This document shows positions 8,451 through 17,421 of a stretch of 64,000 bases of DNA, one piece after another. The notes under the pieces are model-generated. The model was not told where the DNA came from. It saw nothing but the letters and a program-made list of their open reading frames with translations, and made no database searches. Source of the stretch: FLUQ01 sp031550605 (GTDB lineage Bacteria; Desulfobacterota; Desulfovibrionia; Desulfovibrionales; Desulfovibrionaceae); the NCBI GenBank assembly GCA_031550605.1, contig JAVBOK010000059.1:1-64000 (forward strand), in the 5' to 3' direction. A program made the translations under genes and the position numbers. Each line of letters begins with the position of its first letter. Within the stretch, counting starts at the first letter, position 1.

Positions 8451-8903
8451 TTATGACCAGGGAATTTCCGGCAGCAGTATCAGCAGGACTTTGTTGAACA
8501 AAAACCACAAGGCGACCGCATACAGGAGGGATACGGGCAGGAGGACGGCGACCCGTTTGTATCCGAGGGCGAACGGATAGAAAAAGCAGAAGATGATGCA
8601 GGCAGGGAGGAACCCCGCGTATTCAAGCAGAATGCAGGCAAGGGCGACCATGGCGATGGACGAGCCGAGCGAACGCCAGTCGGTCTGTTTCAGGCTGACC
8701 GCGTGCGCCTTCGCCGTATTGACGAACAATATGGCGGCGAGCACGCCCCACAGGCTGAGAATGATGCGAGGGTAGAACATCATGCCGTAACTGCTGCCGT
8801 GCGTATCCGCCGAAGGGGCATGCAGGAACGAGTATACAAACAGCATCGCCGCCAGCAGAAACATGAACCCGCTGAAGAGCAAGGGTAATCGTTTGTCTGC
8901 CAT
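8451..8903 (-). CDS. tctB: Tripartite tricarboxylate transporter small subunit, TctB family
   Basis: A 150-residue inner-membrane protein with four predicted hydrophobic segments (about residues 8-28, 45-63, 80-97 and 118-145). The length, topology and position between tctC and tctA are those of TctB. A motif FYPRIILSLWGVLAA after the first helix is typical. It is the small membrane subunit of the importer; its sequence does not reveal the substrate. The start ATG is preceded by CAGAGGTGAACC. Confidence 0.85.
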   Translation of the reverse strand: MADKRLPLLFSGFMFLLAAMLFVYSFLHAPSADTHGSSYGMMFYPRIILSLWGVLAAILFVNTAKAHAVSLKQTDWRSLGSSIAMVALACILLEYAGFLPACIIFCFFYPFALGYKRVAVLLPVSLLYAVALWFLFNKVLLILLPEIPWS

Positions 8904-8950
8904 GGTTCACCTCTGATGCGTTACAAGGTGCCCGGAAAACATGCCCGGTC

Positions 8951-9016
8951 CCGCTTCCCCGCCCCGCCGGAAAACCCGGCAGGACAGGGAAGGTCCGCAA
9001 TGCCCGGGCGGGAAGC
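8951..9016 (-). other. Folded spacer between tctC and tctB
   Basis: The 114-bp gap contains complementary blocks at 8951-8964 and 9005-9016 (CGCTTCCC[C]GCCC against GGGCGGGAAGCG) and an inner GCCGG/CCGGC hairpin. Such structures after a binding-protein gene often stabilise its mRNA or reduce read-through into the permease genes. Confidence 0.4.
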
Positions 9017-9017
9017 G

Positions 9018-9977
9018 TCATTTTTTGAGCAGGCCGGCCTTCGTCAGCAGGCGCGTGCACTTTTCGACTTCATCCTTGTAAAATTTTTGGAATTCGGCCG
9101 TCGGCATATACAGGGTGTTCAGCCCGTTCTGTTCGGCCTGCTCCACCACCTTGGGGTCTTTGATGACCTTGCCGAGCGCCGCGTTATACTTCGCGATGAT
9201 GTCCTTGGGCGTGCCCTTGGGAGCGGCCATGCCGTTCCAGGCCGAAGCGTGAACCTTCTTCCCCATTTCGTCGACGGCGGGCATGGAGGACGCGGCCGCA
9301 TTTTTGCTGCGCGTGGGCCAGAAACGCACCAACCCCCTGACGTCGTAGCGGGGCAGGTAACCTTCGCTGTCCACGGTCATGTCGAAAACCCCGCCGGCCA
9401 GATTCTTCTGGACTTCCGCGCCGCTTCGTTCCGGCAGGTGCTTGATCTTCACGCCGAACGCCTCTTCAAAATCCAACAGACACAGGTGGTTCGAACTGGC
9501 CACCCCGACGGTGGCGCAAACGACGCTGCCCGGCGCGGCCTTGGCCGCCTTGAGCAGATCGTCCAGCGTCTTGTATTTGGAATCCTTGTTGACCATGACG
9601 CAAAAGGGCGTGCTGTACAAAAAGGAGATGAGTTCAAAAGAGTCCGGCTTGTACGGCAGGTCGCGCATCAGCGGCTGGGTGATGGCCGGCCCGGCGGCGA
9701 TCAGATAGATGGTGTAGCCGTCGGGTTTGGCTCCGGCGGCTTCCGCCGCGCCGATCGTGCCCGCCGCGCCGGAGGAATTCTTGACGATGACGTTGGTGCC
9801 CAGCTCTTTTTCCAGAGGGGGCACGAGAATGCGGGCCATGACGTCATGGGTGCCGCCGGGGGCGAAGGAAACCACGATGGTGATGGGTCTTTTGGGCTGC
9901 CAATCCGCGGCCTGGCCGAAAATCGGCGTGAACAGCAGGCACAATGCGCAACAGAAGGATACGAGAAACGTCTTCAT
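9018..9977 (-). CDS. tctC: Tripartite tricarboxylate transporter solute-binding protein, TctC/Bug family
   Basis: A 319-residue periplasmic binding protein. It starts with a Sec signal peptide (MKTFLVSFCCALCLLFTPIFGQAA), followed by the Bug-family opening WQPKRPITIVVSFAPGGTHD. Other family segments are NSSGAAGTIGAAE and the GGVFDMTVDSEGYLP loop. The start at 9977 has GGAGGAAAGG upstream and gives a clean signal peptide, unlike the longer frame. It captures a carboxylate in the periplasm for TctAB. The ligand is not predictable, but the operon (IlvD-type dehydratase, KduI) suggests a sugar acid or hydroxy acid. Confidence 0.92.
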   Translation of the reverse strand: MKTFLVSFCCALCLLFTPIFGQAADWQPKRPITIVVSFAPGGTHDVMARILVPPLEKELGTNVIVKNSSGAAGTIGAAEAAGAKPDGYTIYLIAAGPAITQPLMRDLPYKPDSFELISFLYSTPFCVMVNKDSKYKTLDDLLKAAKAAPGSVVCATVGVASSNHLCLLDFEEAFGVKIKHLPERSGAEVQKNLAGGVFDMTVDSEGYLPRYDVRGLVRFWPTRSKNAAASSMPAVDEMGKKVHASAWNGMAAPKGTPKDIIAKYNAALGKVIKDPKVVEQAEQNGLNTLYMPTAEFQKFYKDEVEKCTRLLTKAGLLKK

Positions 9978-10053
9978 CCTTTCCTCCAAAGCGGTTGATG
10001 ATTGCAAATGTCGCTGCCTCCATATCGTCATCGCCAGTCACCCCCGTGCAGGG

Positions 10054-11721
10054 TCATTCAATGATGGCCCCTTTGTCCGCGGATGCGGCCAGACGCGAAT
10101 AAACCCGCAGATATCCACGGGGTATCTGTTTTTCTCTGGGTTTCCAGACCGCGCGCCTGCGGGCCAGTTCTTCTTCGCCGACAAGCAGTTGCAGTGTTCT
10201 TGCAGGAACGTTGATTTCTATGCGGTCGCCGTCCTTCACCAGGGCGAGGGGGCCGCCTTCCGCGGCCTCGGGAGAGATATGCCCGACAAAGCACCCGTTG
10301 TTCGTGCCGGAGAAACGCCCGTCGGTTATCAGGGCGGTGCTTTCATTGAGGCCGCAGCCGTAAAGATATTTCATCGCCTTGTACATTTCGCGCATGCCGG
10401 GTCCGCCTTTGGGGCCCTCGTAACGGATGACGATGACCGTTCCTGGCTGGATTTCCCCGGCGAGGACGGCTGTGTTGGCGTCTTCCTCGCAGTCGAAGAC
10501 TCTGGCCGGGCCTGAAAATTTCTGCAGATGCCCGGCAAAGGCGCCCGGTTTCGTGATGCCGGTGCCGGGGGCGAGATTGCCGCGCAGTACCGCGATTCCG
10601 CCCACGGGGCTGTAAGGATCCGCAACCGGCCTGATGATCGCGGCGTTTTCTTCATAGGCAAAACGGTATGCTTTCAGATTTTCTTCGAGCGTCATGCCCG
10701 TGCAGGTCATTACGGAAGTGTCGAGCAACTTCCCCAGTTCGCGCATGACTCTGGGCATGCCCCCGGCCCGGTGGAAATCTTCCATGTCCCATTTCGCCGC
10801 GGGGTTCACCCTGGCGATTTGGGGCGTTTCAGGACACAGGCGCTCGAATTCGCCGATCACGTTCACGCCCTGCAGTTCGGCTTCATGGCTGATGGCGCTG
10901 AGATGCAGCACGGCGTTGGTCGAACCGCAGACGGCCAGGGTCGCCCGGACGGCGTTGCGGATGGCGGCAGGCGTGACAATGTCGCGGGGCAGAACGTTTT
11001 TTTCGGCAAGGGCGCAGATTTGCCGCCCCGAAGCATAGGCGATGCGTTGGCGTTCGGCCCAGACCGCCGGGACAAGCGCGCTGCCGGGCAGGCTCATGCC
11101 CAGGGTTTCGCTCAGGCAGGCCATGGTGTTCGCCGTCCCGAAAAAGGAGCAGGAACCGCAACCCGGACAGCTGACGTCCTCCAACTGGTGCAGGGTTTCC
11201 TCGTTGATTTTCCCTGCCCGTAGCATCCCCAGCGCTTCATCGACGGATGTGGCGTCGGTTTTGCGGCCGTCGAAAACGGCTCCGCCCAGCATGGGGCCGC
11301 CGGTGACCAGAATCGCCGGGATGTTCAGCCTGACGGCCGCCATAAGCATGCCGGGAATGACTTTATCGCACGAACCCAGCAGAACAAGGCCGTCAAGCTT
11401 GTGCGCCCTGGTTTCTATCTCTATGGCATTGCAGATGATTTCCCGCGACGGCAGGATGTATTTCATGCCGTCGTGGCCGTTGGCGATGCCGTCGCAGGCC
11501 GAAATAACCCCGAATTCCACCGCCGTTCCCCCGGCCCGGTAAATGCCTTTGGCGGCAAATTCCGCCAGCTGCCGCAGATTCGCGTGCCCCGGCACCAGCG
11601 TGCTCCAGGAATTGGCGATGCCTATCATGGGGCGCGAAAGCAGTTCATCGTCGGAAAAGCCCATGGATTTGAACAGCGCCCGCGTCTGGATGTTTTCTTC
11701 TTTGTCCCGATGATACGTCAT
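10054..11721 (-). CDS. IlvD/Edd-family dehydratase (sugar-acid or dihydroxy-acid dehydratase)
   Basis: A 555-residue Fe-S dehydratase. Cluster-ligand cysteines are visible at Cys118 (GSCDKVIPG) and in SCPGCGSCSFFGTANTM (Cys185, 188, 191). The C-terminal swivelling domain holds the GRFSGTNNGCFVGHISPEA motif. The family covers IlvD, Edd and several sugar-acid dehydratases, all of which remove water from a 2,3-dihydroxy acid to give a 2-oxo acid. The CSFFGTAN form is closer to Edd and sugar-acid enzymes than the canonical CSGMFTAN of IlvD; a more IlvD-like copy begins at 63404. It lies 36 bp after PFOR and 76 bp before tctC, so a catabolic role is favoured. Confidence 0.85.
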   Translation of the reverse strand: MTYHRDKEENIQTRALFKSMGFSDDELLSRPMIGIANSWSTLVPGHANLRQLAEFAAKGIYRAGGTAVEFGVISACDGIANGHDGMKYILPSREIICNAIEIETRAHKLDGLVLLGSCDKVIPGMLMAAVRLNIPAILVTGGPMLGGAVFDGRKTDATSVDEALGMLRAGKINEETLHQLEDVSCPGCGSCSFFGTANTMACLSETLGMSLPGSALVPAVWAERQRIAYASGRQICALAEKNVLPRDIVTPAAIRNAVRATLAVCGSTNAVLHLSAISHEAELQGVNVIGEFERLCPETPQIARVNPAAKWDMEDFHRAGGMPRVMRELGKLLDTSVMTCTGMTLEENLKAYRFAYEENAAIIRPVADPYSPVGGIAVLRGNLAPGTGITKPGAFAGHLQKFSGPARVFDCEEDANTAVLAGEIQPGTVIVIRYEGPKGGPGMREMYKAMKYLYGCGLNESTALITDGRFSGTNNGCFVGHISPEAAEGGPLALVKDGDRIEINVPARTLQLLVGEEELARRRAVWKPREKQIPRGYLRVYSRLAASADKGAIIE

Positions 11722-11757
11722 GACCCGCTCCTTTGCGCGTGATGCGAACGCGGAGGT

Positions 11758-14700
11758 CTAGGGTTTGCGCGACATGGCGGAATACGCTGCGTACCGGTCC
11801 ATCGCCTCTTTTTCCGCCTGCGCGAGAATATGCCGCATCCGTTCCGGATCCGCCTGCCCCAGGGCGGAGAAACGGACCTCGTCGGCGAGTTGCGCGCTGA
11901 AGCTGCCCGTCGGCGCGGGCGAATCAAGCTGGAACGGATTTTTTCCCTCCGGTTCACGGAGTGGATTGTACCGGTAGAGCGGCCAGTATCCGGTTTCCAC
12001 AGCCCGCATGACGTGCTCGGCGCTTCTGCCGAGGCCGCCGCGAATGCCATGGTTGATGCAGGGCGCGTACGCGATGATTATGGAGGAACCGGGATACGCT
12101 TCCGCTTCCAGAAAGGCTTTCAGAGTCTGGGCCTTGTCCGCGCCGAGAGCGACCTGGGAAACATAGATGGATTTGTAGGCCATGCACATCAGACCCAGAT
12201 TTTTCTTTGCCGATCGCTTGCCGGCCGCGGCGAACTGCGCGACCGCCCCGAACGGAGTCGCCTTGGAAGCCTGGCCGCCGGTGTTTGAGTACACTTCCGT
12301 ATCAAAAACCAGGACATTGAAATCCTCGCCCTGGGCAAGCACATGGTCAAGGCCTCCGTACCCGATGTCATACGCCCAGCCGTCGCCGCCAAAGGACCAG
12401 TGGGAGCGTTTGACGAAATAATCGCGATCGGCGTAAATCCGCAGCAGCAGCGGATCGGAGCCCATGTGGGCCGCCAGCGCCCGTTCCAGCGCGGCGGCGC
12501 GTTCGCGGGAACCGGAGCCTTCATCCTTGCGGGCAAGCCATCTGCTCAGGGCGGCGGCCAGCTCTTCCGGCAGCGGCGCGCTCAAAGCCCGCTCCATCCT
12601 GCCGGCGAGGGCGGTCCGAATATGGCCGGTTCCCAGCGCCATCCCGAAACCGTACTCGGCGCAATCCTCAAACAGGGAAAAGCCCCAGGCCGGGCCGCGG
12701 CCCTCTTTGTTTTTCGCATAGGAAAGCGAAGGCGCGCCCGCCGCCCACACAGTGGAGCAACCAGCCGCGTTGGCGATCATCATGCGGTCGCCGAACAGCT
12801 GGGTGGCCAGCCTGGCGTAGGGCGTCTCGCCGCAACCGGCGCAGGCGCCGGAGAATTCCTGCAGCGGCTGCAGGAACTGGCTGTTTTTTACCGTTATTCT
12901 GGTTCCTTCCGGCAGGGATTTATAGCTGATGGATCGTTCCGCAAAGTTCCACAGTTCTTTCGCCGCCGGCAACTGCGCGCCGAGCGGCGCTAGTTCCAGG
13001 GCTTTGGTCCTTGCGGGGCAGGCCGCAACGCAAAGGCCGCAGCCGGTGCAGTCCAGAGCAGACACAGCCAGGTGGAAGCGCATGCCCGGCATGCCCAGGG
13101 CCGGCAGATGGCGGAAATCGTCCGGCGCGTCGGCCAGTTCCGCCTCGGCGGCAAGCCGGGGCCGGACCACGGCGTGGGGGCAGACGAACGAGCACTGGTT
13201 GCACTGAATGCAGTGCTCCGGCAGCCAGCGGACCGTGAAAACGGCGACTCCCCGTTTTTCATGCGCGGTTATGCCGACGGGCCAGCGGCCGTCGGCGACG
13301 GGCAGAAAGGCGCTGACCGGCAGGGCGTTGCCTTCCAGACGCAGCATCGGTTCCGCAACGTCACGGAAAAACGCGGGCGCGGGCGCGGGTTGGGCAGCCG
13401 TTGCCGCAATGGCATCCTTCCAGTGTTCCGGCACGGTGATGCGGCGGATTGAGGAAAAGCCCCGGCGGATCGCCGCAATGTTCTGGTCCACCACATTTTG
13501 TCCCTGTTTTCCGTATGACTCGCGGGCCGCCGCGATCAGCCTGCCGACGGCTTCCGTTTCCGGCATCACGGGGACAAGGGCGAAAAACGCTGCCTGCATG
13601 ATCATGTTGATGCGTCCTGGCAACCCCAGATCCTCGGCGATGTCCACGGCGTTTATCGTATGCAGCGCGATGCCGTCGCGGGCGATGCGCCGTTTGACAG
13701 CGGCGGGAAGGCACTGTTCCAGTTCCGCATCCGACCAGCGGCAGTTGAGAAGAAAGGTTCCCCCCGGCTGCAGATCGTCAAGCACGCCGTATTGCGCCAA
13801 GTACGCCTGATTGTGGCAGGCCACGAAATCCGCTTCGTCCACGCGGTATGTGGACCTGATGGCGCTGTCGCCAAAGCGCAAATGCGATATGGTCACCCCG
13901 CCGGATTTTTTCGAGTCATATTCAAAATAGGCCTGCACAAAATGATCCGTGGCATCACCGATGATCTTGACCGCGCTTTTGTTCGCCCCCACGGTGCCGT
14001 CGGATCCGAACCCCCAGAACTTGCATGCGGTGATCCCGCCCCCGGGCCGCGCCGCGCGGCAGAGAGGCGGCAGGGACAGATGCGTCGCGTCATCCTCAAT
14101 CCCCACGGTGAATGGATCCAGGGGAACCTCCCGCCGCAGATTTTCGAAGACGGCAAGGGCATGGCCGGGAGTGAACTCTTTCGAGGCCAGACCGTAGCGG
14201 CCGCCGACGACAAGAGGCGCGCCCTCTTTCCCGTAAAAGGCGTTGCGCACGTCCAGGCAGAGCGGTTCGCAGGCGCCGGGCTCTTTTGTCCTGTCCAGGA
14301 CCGCGACCCGCGTGACCGTCGGCGGCAGGGTCTCCAGGAGTTTTCCAGGAACGAACGGGCGGAAAAGCCGGACAACGATCAGGCCGGTTTTCTCACCCCG
14401 GGCGGCCAGGGCGTCCACAGCCTCTTCAATGGCGCAGCAGGCTGATCCCATGGCCACGATGACCCGCTCCGCCTCCGGATGCCCGTGGTATGAAAACAAT
14501 TTGTACGAGGAACCTGTCAGCCCGTTTATCGCATTCATATATTCTTCAACAACGGCCGGCAGCGCATCGTAATGTCGGTTTGTCGCTTCCCGCAGCTGGA
14601 AAAAAATGTCCGGGTTCTGGGTCATGCCGACCGCTTCGGGTCTGTTGGGGCTCAGGGCGCGGTTTCTGAACGCGGCGACGGCGTCGTGGTCCAGCAGGCT

Positions 14701-15279
14701 GGCGAGCTCTTGCGGGTCCAGCACGCCGATCTTCTGAATCTCATGCGAGGTGCGGAATCCGTCAAAAAAATGCAGAAAGGGCACCCTGCCTCTGATCGCC
14801 GCCAGATGCGCCACGGCCCCGAGGTACATGACATCCTGTACGGAACAGGACGAGAGCAGCGCAAAACCGGTCTGACGGGTTGCCATGACGTCCTGATGGT
14901 CGCCGAAAATGCTCAGGCTGTTCGATGACAGGGAACGGGCGGCCACGTGAAAGACGGCAGGCAGCAACTCGCCGGCAATTTTGTACATGTTCGGGATCAT
15001 CAGAAGCAGCCCTTGGGACGAGGTGTACGTCGTTCCCAGCGCGCCAGCCTGCAGAGCGCCGTGCAGCGCCCCGGCGGCCCCGCCTTCCGACTGCATTTCC
15101 ACAACTTTCACCGGGTGGCCGGACAGGTTCGTTTTCCCGGCCGCGGCCCAGGAATCGGTCAGTTCGGCCATCTCGGAGGACGGCGTGATGGGGTAGATGG
15201 CGGCCACGTCGGTGAACGGATAGGCGACGTACGCCGCGGCCGTGTTGCCGTCCATGGTTTTCATCGTGCGCTGTGGCAT
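11758..15279 (-). CDS. nifJ: Pyruvate:ferredoxin (flavodoxin) oxidoreductase, single-chain
   Basis: About 1,173 residues, the usual size of homodimeric PFOR/NifJ. Domains in order: the pyruvate-binding N-terminal domain (MDGNTAAAYVAY, YPITPSSEM), a gamma-type domain, a two-[4Fe-4S] ferredoxin domain near 690-750 (CIQCNQCSFVCPH, CTGCGLCVAACP), a proximal cluster near 805 (CAGCGETPY), and the TPP site near 960 (GDGWAYDIGYGG, then EVYSNTGGQASK). It oxidises pyruvate plus CoA to acetyl-CoA and CO2, reducing ferredoxin, in the cytoplasm. The frame opens further to 15357, but that extension runs into the dyad operator; 15279 fits the family N-terminus. It heads the minus-strand run and is divergent from the IclR gene. 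Confidence 0.93.
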   Translation of the reverse strand: MPQRTMKTMDGNTAAAYVAYPFTDVAAIYPITPSSEMAELTDSWAAAGKTNLSGHPVKVVEMQSEGGAAGALHGALQAGALGTTYTSSQGLLLMIPNMYKIAGELLPAVFHVAARSLSSNSLSIFGDHQDVMATRQTGFALLSSCSVQDVMYLGAVAHLAAIRGRVPFLHFFDGFRTSHEIQKIGVLDPQELASLLDHDAVAAFRNRALSPNRPEAVGMTQNPDIFFQLREATNRHYDALPAVVEEYMNAINGLTGSSYKLFSYHGHPEAERVIVAMGSACCAIEEAVDALAARGEKTGLIVVRLFRPFVPGKLLETLPPTVTRVAVLDRTKEPGACEPLCLDVRNAFYGKEGAPLVVGGRYGLASKEFTPGHALAVFENLRREVPLDPFTVGIEDDATHLSLPPLCRAARPGGGITACKFWGFGSDGTVGANKSAVKIIGDATDHFVQAYFEYDSKKSGGVTISHLRFGDSAIRSTYRVDEADFVACHNQAYLAQYGVLDDLQPGGTFLLNCRWSDAELEQCLPAAVKRRIARDGIALHTINAVDIAEDLGLPGRINMIMQAAFFALVPVMPETEAVGRLIAAARESYGKQGQNVVDQNIAAIRRGFSSIRRITVPEHWKDAIAATAAQPAPAPAFFRDVAEPMLRLEGNALPVSAFLPVADGRWPVGITAHEKRGVAVFTVRWLPEHCIQCNQCSFVCPHAVVRPRLAAEAELADAPDDFRHLPALGMPGMRFHLAVSALDCTGCGLCVAACPARTKALELAPLGAQLPAAKELWNFAERSISYKSLPEGTRITVKNSQFLQPLQEFSGACAGCGETPYARLATQLFGDRMMIANAAGCSTVWAAGAPSLSYAKNKEGRGPAWGFSLFEDCAEYGFGMALGTGHIRTALAGRMERALSAPLPEELAAALSRWLARKDEGSGSRERAAALERALAAHMGSDPLLLRIYADRDYFVKRSHWSFGGDGWAYDIGYGGLDHVLAQGEDFNVLVFDTEVYSNTGGQASKATPFGAVAQFAAAGKRSAKKNLGLMCMAYKSIYVSQVALGADKAQTLKAFLEAEAYPGSSIIIAYAPCINHGIRGGLGRSAEHVMRAVETGYWPLYRYNPLREPEGKNPFQLDSPAPTGSFSAQLADEVRFSALGQADPERMRHILAQAEKEAMDRYAAYSAMSRKP

Positions 15280-15340
15280 ACGCTGCTCGCAAAATAATGG
15301 TTGCTTCAGTTCGCGGTGCGAAAAATATTGCTTGACTTTT

Positions 15341-15357
15341 GTGCCGTTATGCGGCAC
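15341..15357. promoter_or_regulatory. Dyad operator between PFOR and iclR-type gene
   Basis: GTGCCG-TTATG-CGGCAC is a perfect 6-bp inverted repeat. It lies 61 bp upstream of the PFOR start and 107 bp upstream of the IclR start. A TTGACT hexamer directly before it (15332-15337) could be the -35 box of the rightward promoter. It is the best candidate site for the IclR protein. Confidence 0.5.
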
Positions 15358-15464
15358 ATAGTGCCATATAGAGAAACGCTATACACATCCCCATGTGATG
15401 GTCAAGGTTTTTTTCATGCCAAATTGGCGACAGGGATAGAAAGCAGCCCAAAAAGGGACTGGAT

Positions 15465-16229
15465 ATGTCGGAAAAACAGTTGGTTAAAAGCGTGATCAAG
15501 GCGCTTTCCATTATTGAGCTGCTTAACGAACAGGGCGAACTCGGGGTGACGGAGGTCGGCGCCAGGCTCGGCATGGACAAAAGCACGACCTTCCGCCTAC
15601 TTACGACATTGAAAGAGAAACATTACGTCAACGCGGATCCCCGCACGCAGAAGTACGCGAACAGCGGCAAATTCATCACCCTGGGCCAGGGCGTGTTGCG
15701 GCAGTACAATGTGAATCCCATTTTGCGGCTGGAACTGAAGAGGCTGTCGGAACAGACGGGGGAAACCGTCAACTTTGCCGTGCCCGACGGCATGGAGGTG
15801 CTGTATCTGGACAGCCACGAAACGGCGGACATCATCAAACTCGCGGCCAGAATCGGGCAGCGCCGCCCCATGTACTGCACGTCGTGCGGCAAGGCCATTT
15901 TGGCTTTTTACAAGCCCGAATACGCGCAGGCGCTGTGCAAAAACTTCGTCTACACGCGGCACACGGAATACACGCTGACCTCGCGGGAAGCCCTGTCCGC
16001 CGAACTGGAACGGATCAGACGGCAGGGATACAGCGTCGACAACCAGGAGCACAGCCTGGACATCCACTGTGTGGGCATCCCTTTGCTGAACCACGGCAAC
16101 GAGCCCCTGGGGGCGGTCAGTATTTCCATGCCCCAGTTCCGTCTGGAAAAGGATCCGGGAAAGCACGACCTGTGCGTCAACGCCCTGCTTGAGGCGTCCG
16201 ACAGGCTGCGGCGGGCGTTGCTTTCCTGA
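15465..16229 (+). CDS. IclR-family transcriptional regulator
   Basis: A 254-residue IclR protein. The N-terminal winged helix (about 8-68) contains VIKALSIIELL and the recognition segment LGMDKSTTFRLLTTLKEKHYV. The C-terminal effector domain (80-250) has the family segments QRRPMYCTSCGKAILAF and LDIHCVGIPLLNHGNEPLGAVSISMP. It resembles KdgR-type members, which sense sugar-acid intermediates. It is divergent from the PFOR-led operon, with a clear dyad in between, and probably controls that operon and itself. The start ATG has AAAGGGACTGGAT upstream, a moderate RBS. Confidence 0.9.
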   Translation: MSEKQLVKSVIKALSIIELLNEQGELGVTEVGARLGMDKSTTFRLLTTLKEKHYVNADPRTQKYANSGKFITLGQGVLRQYNVNPILRLELKRLSEQTGETVNFAVPDGMEVLYLDSHETADIIKLAARIGQRRPMYCTSCGKAILAFYKPEYAQALCKNFVYTRHTEYTLTSREALSAELERIRRQGYSVDNQEHSLDIHCVGIPLLNHGNEPLGAVSISMPQFRLEKDPGKHDLCVNALLEASDRLRRALLS

Positions 16230-16414
16230 ACGAAAGCGCTCATCCAGAGCGGATTCTCTTTGGTTTTTTCCATTCGCCAATTGCGGCACGGCGCGCTTTC
16301 GGGCAAATTCTTCGCCGTGCCGCGTATCCGCCGGAGCGTTTTCAAAGTGAAAACGCCCGTAAAAAGAACCGCGAGTTTCTCAAGCGGCGACGAACAGCCG
16401 GCCGCAGAGTTTTT

Positions 16415-17407
16415 TCATGACGCCCGGCTTTTCCCGCCTGCGGCGCATTCACCGTCGCGGCCGGTCAGAATGTCCAGGCCGTGGCGCAACTGGTCCAGGA
16501 TGAATTCCAGACATTCGCGCACGGCTTTCGGGCTGCCCGGGAGATTGACAATCAGGGTTTCGCCCCGGATGCCCGCCGCCGCGCGGGTCAGCATGGCCCG
16601 CCTGGTCACGGCCATGCTGAGCGCGCGCATGGCTTCGGGGATGCCGGGGCATTGCCGCTGCACCACGGCCAGGGTGGCTTCGGGCGTCACGTCGCGCCCG
16701 GAAAATCCCGTGCCGCCCGTGGTCAGGATCAGGTTCACCCCGGCGGTGTCGGCCAGGCGGACCAGTTCCGCGCTGATGGCGGGCTGATCGTCCGGCAGCA
16801 CCGCATAATGGGCGAGCGCGTACCCGTGCCTTTCCAGCAGTTCGATCACCGCTTTGCCGCTTTCGTCCTCGCGTTTGCCGGCGGCCCCCTTGTCGCTGAG
16901 GGTCAGCACGGCCGCCCTGTACGCGTGCGCGCCCTTCGTCCGGTCGGGCGCGGCGTCCGGGTCAGGAACCGGCACGGGCGGCAGCGCGGACATCTCGTCC
17001 CCCGTCCGGATAACACCGCCGCGCAGCACTTTGGCGAACACGCCCTGGCTGGGCATGATGCATTCGCCCATGGTGTGGAAAATCTGGCAGTGGTTGTGGC
17101 ATTCCTTGCCGATCTGGGTCATCTCCAGCAGGACGTCGCCGCAGGCAAAGCGCGTGCCGACGGGGTGCGAGGCGAAATCGACCCCCCGCACCACCAGGTT
17201 TTCGCCGAAACAGCCGAAGGGCGCAATGGCGCCCCGGCGGCGGAATTCCTCGACGCGCTCCAGGGAAATCAGGCTGACCTGGCGGTGCCAGGGGCCGGCA
17301 TGGGCGTCGTTTTCCAGCCCGTGGTTTTCAACGAGCCGGGCCGACTCCACGGTTTTTTTGGCGGTGCCTTTTTTTTCGCTGACGCACACGGCGACGACTG
17401 TGCCCAT
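16415..17407 (-). CDS. MOSC domain fused to MogA/MoaB-type molybdopterin adenylyltransferase
   Basis: A 330-residue two-domain protein. Residues 1-140 form a MOSC domain (GDVLLEMTQIGKECHNHCQIF, FGCFGENLVVRG) of the kind that handles sulfur or cofactor in molybdoenzymes. Residues 160-315 are a MogA/MoaB domain with TTGGTGFSGRDVTPEAT and NLPGSPKAVRECL. MogA adenylates molybdopterin before metal insertion by MoeA. The start is the ATG with AAGGAGATTCCCT upstream, 14 bp after moaA. The C-terminus is short and basic. It ends the cofactor operon and converges on the IclR gene, with a 185-bp gap that holds no clear gene. Confidence 0.9.
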   Translation of the reverse strand: MGTVVAVCVSEKKGTAKKTVESARLVENHGLENDAHAGPWHRQVSLISLERVEEFRRRGAIAPFGCFGENLVVRGVDFASHPVGTRFACGDVLLEMTQIGKECHNHCQIFHTMGECIMPSQGVFAKVLRGGVIRTGDEMSALPPVPVPDPDAAPDRTKGAHAYRAAVLTLSDKGAAGKREDESGKAVIELLERHGYALAHYAVLPDDQPAISAELVRLADTAGVNLILTTGGTGFSGRDVTPEATLAVVQRQCPGIPEAMRALSMAVTRRAMLTRAAAGIRGETLIVNLPGSPKAVRECLEFILDQLRHGLDILTGRDGECAAGGKSRAS

Positions 17408-17421
17408 AGGGAATCTCCTTT

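Noticed and set aside
15357..15465. Start of PFOR at 15357
   Set aside because: It would place the dyad operator and upstream promoter inside the coding region and adds 26 residues not seen in the family.
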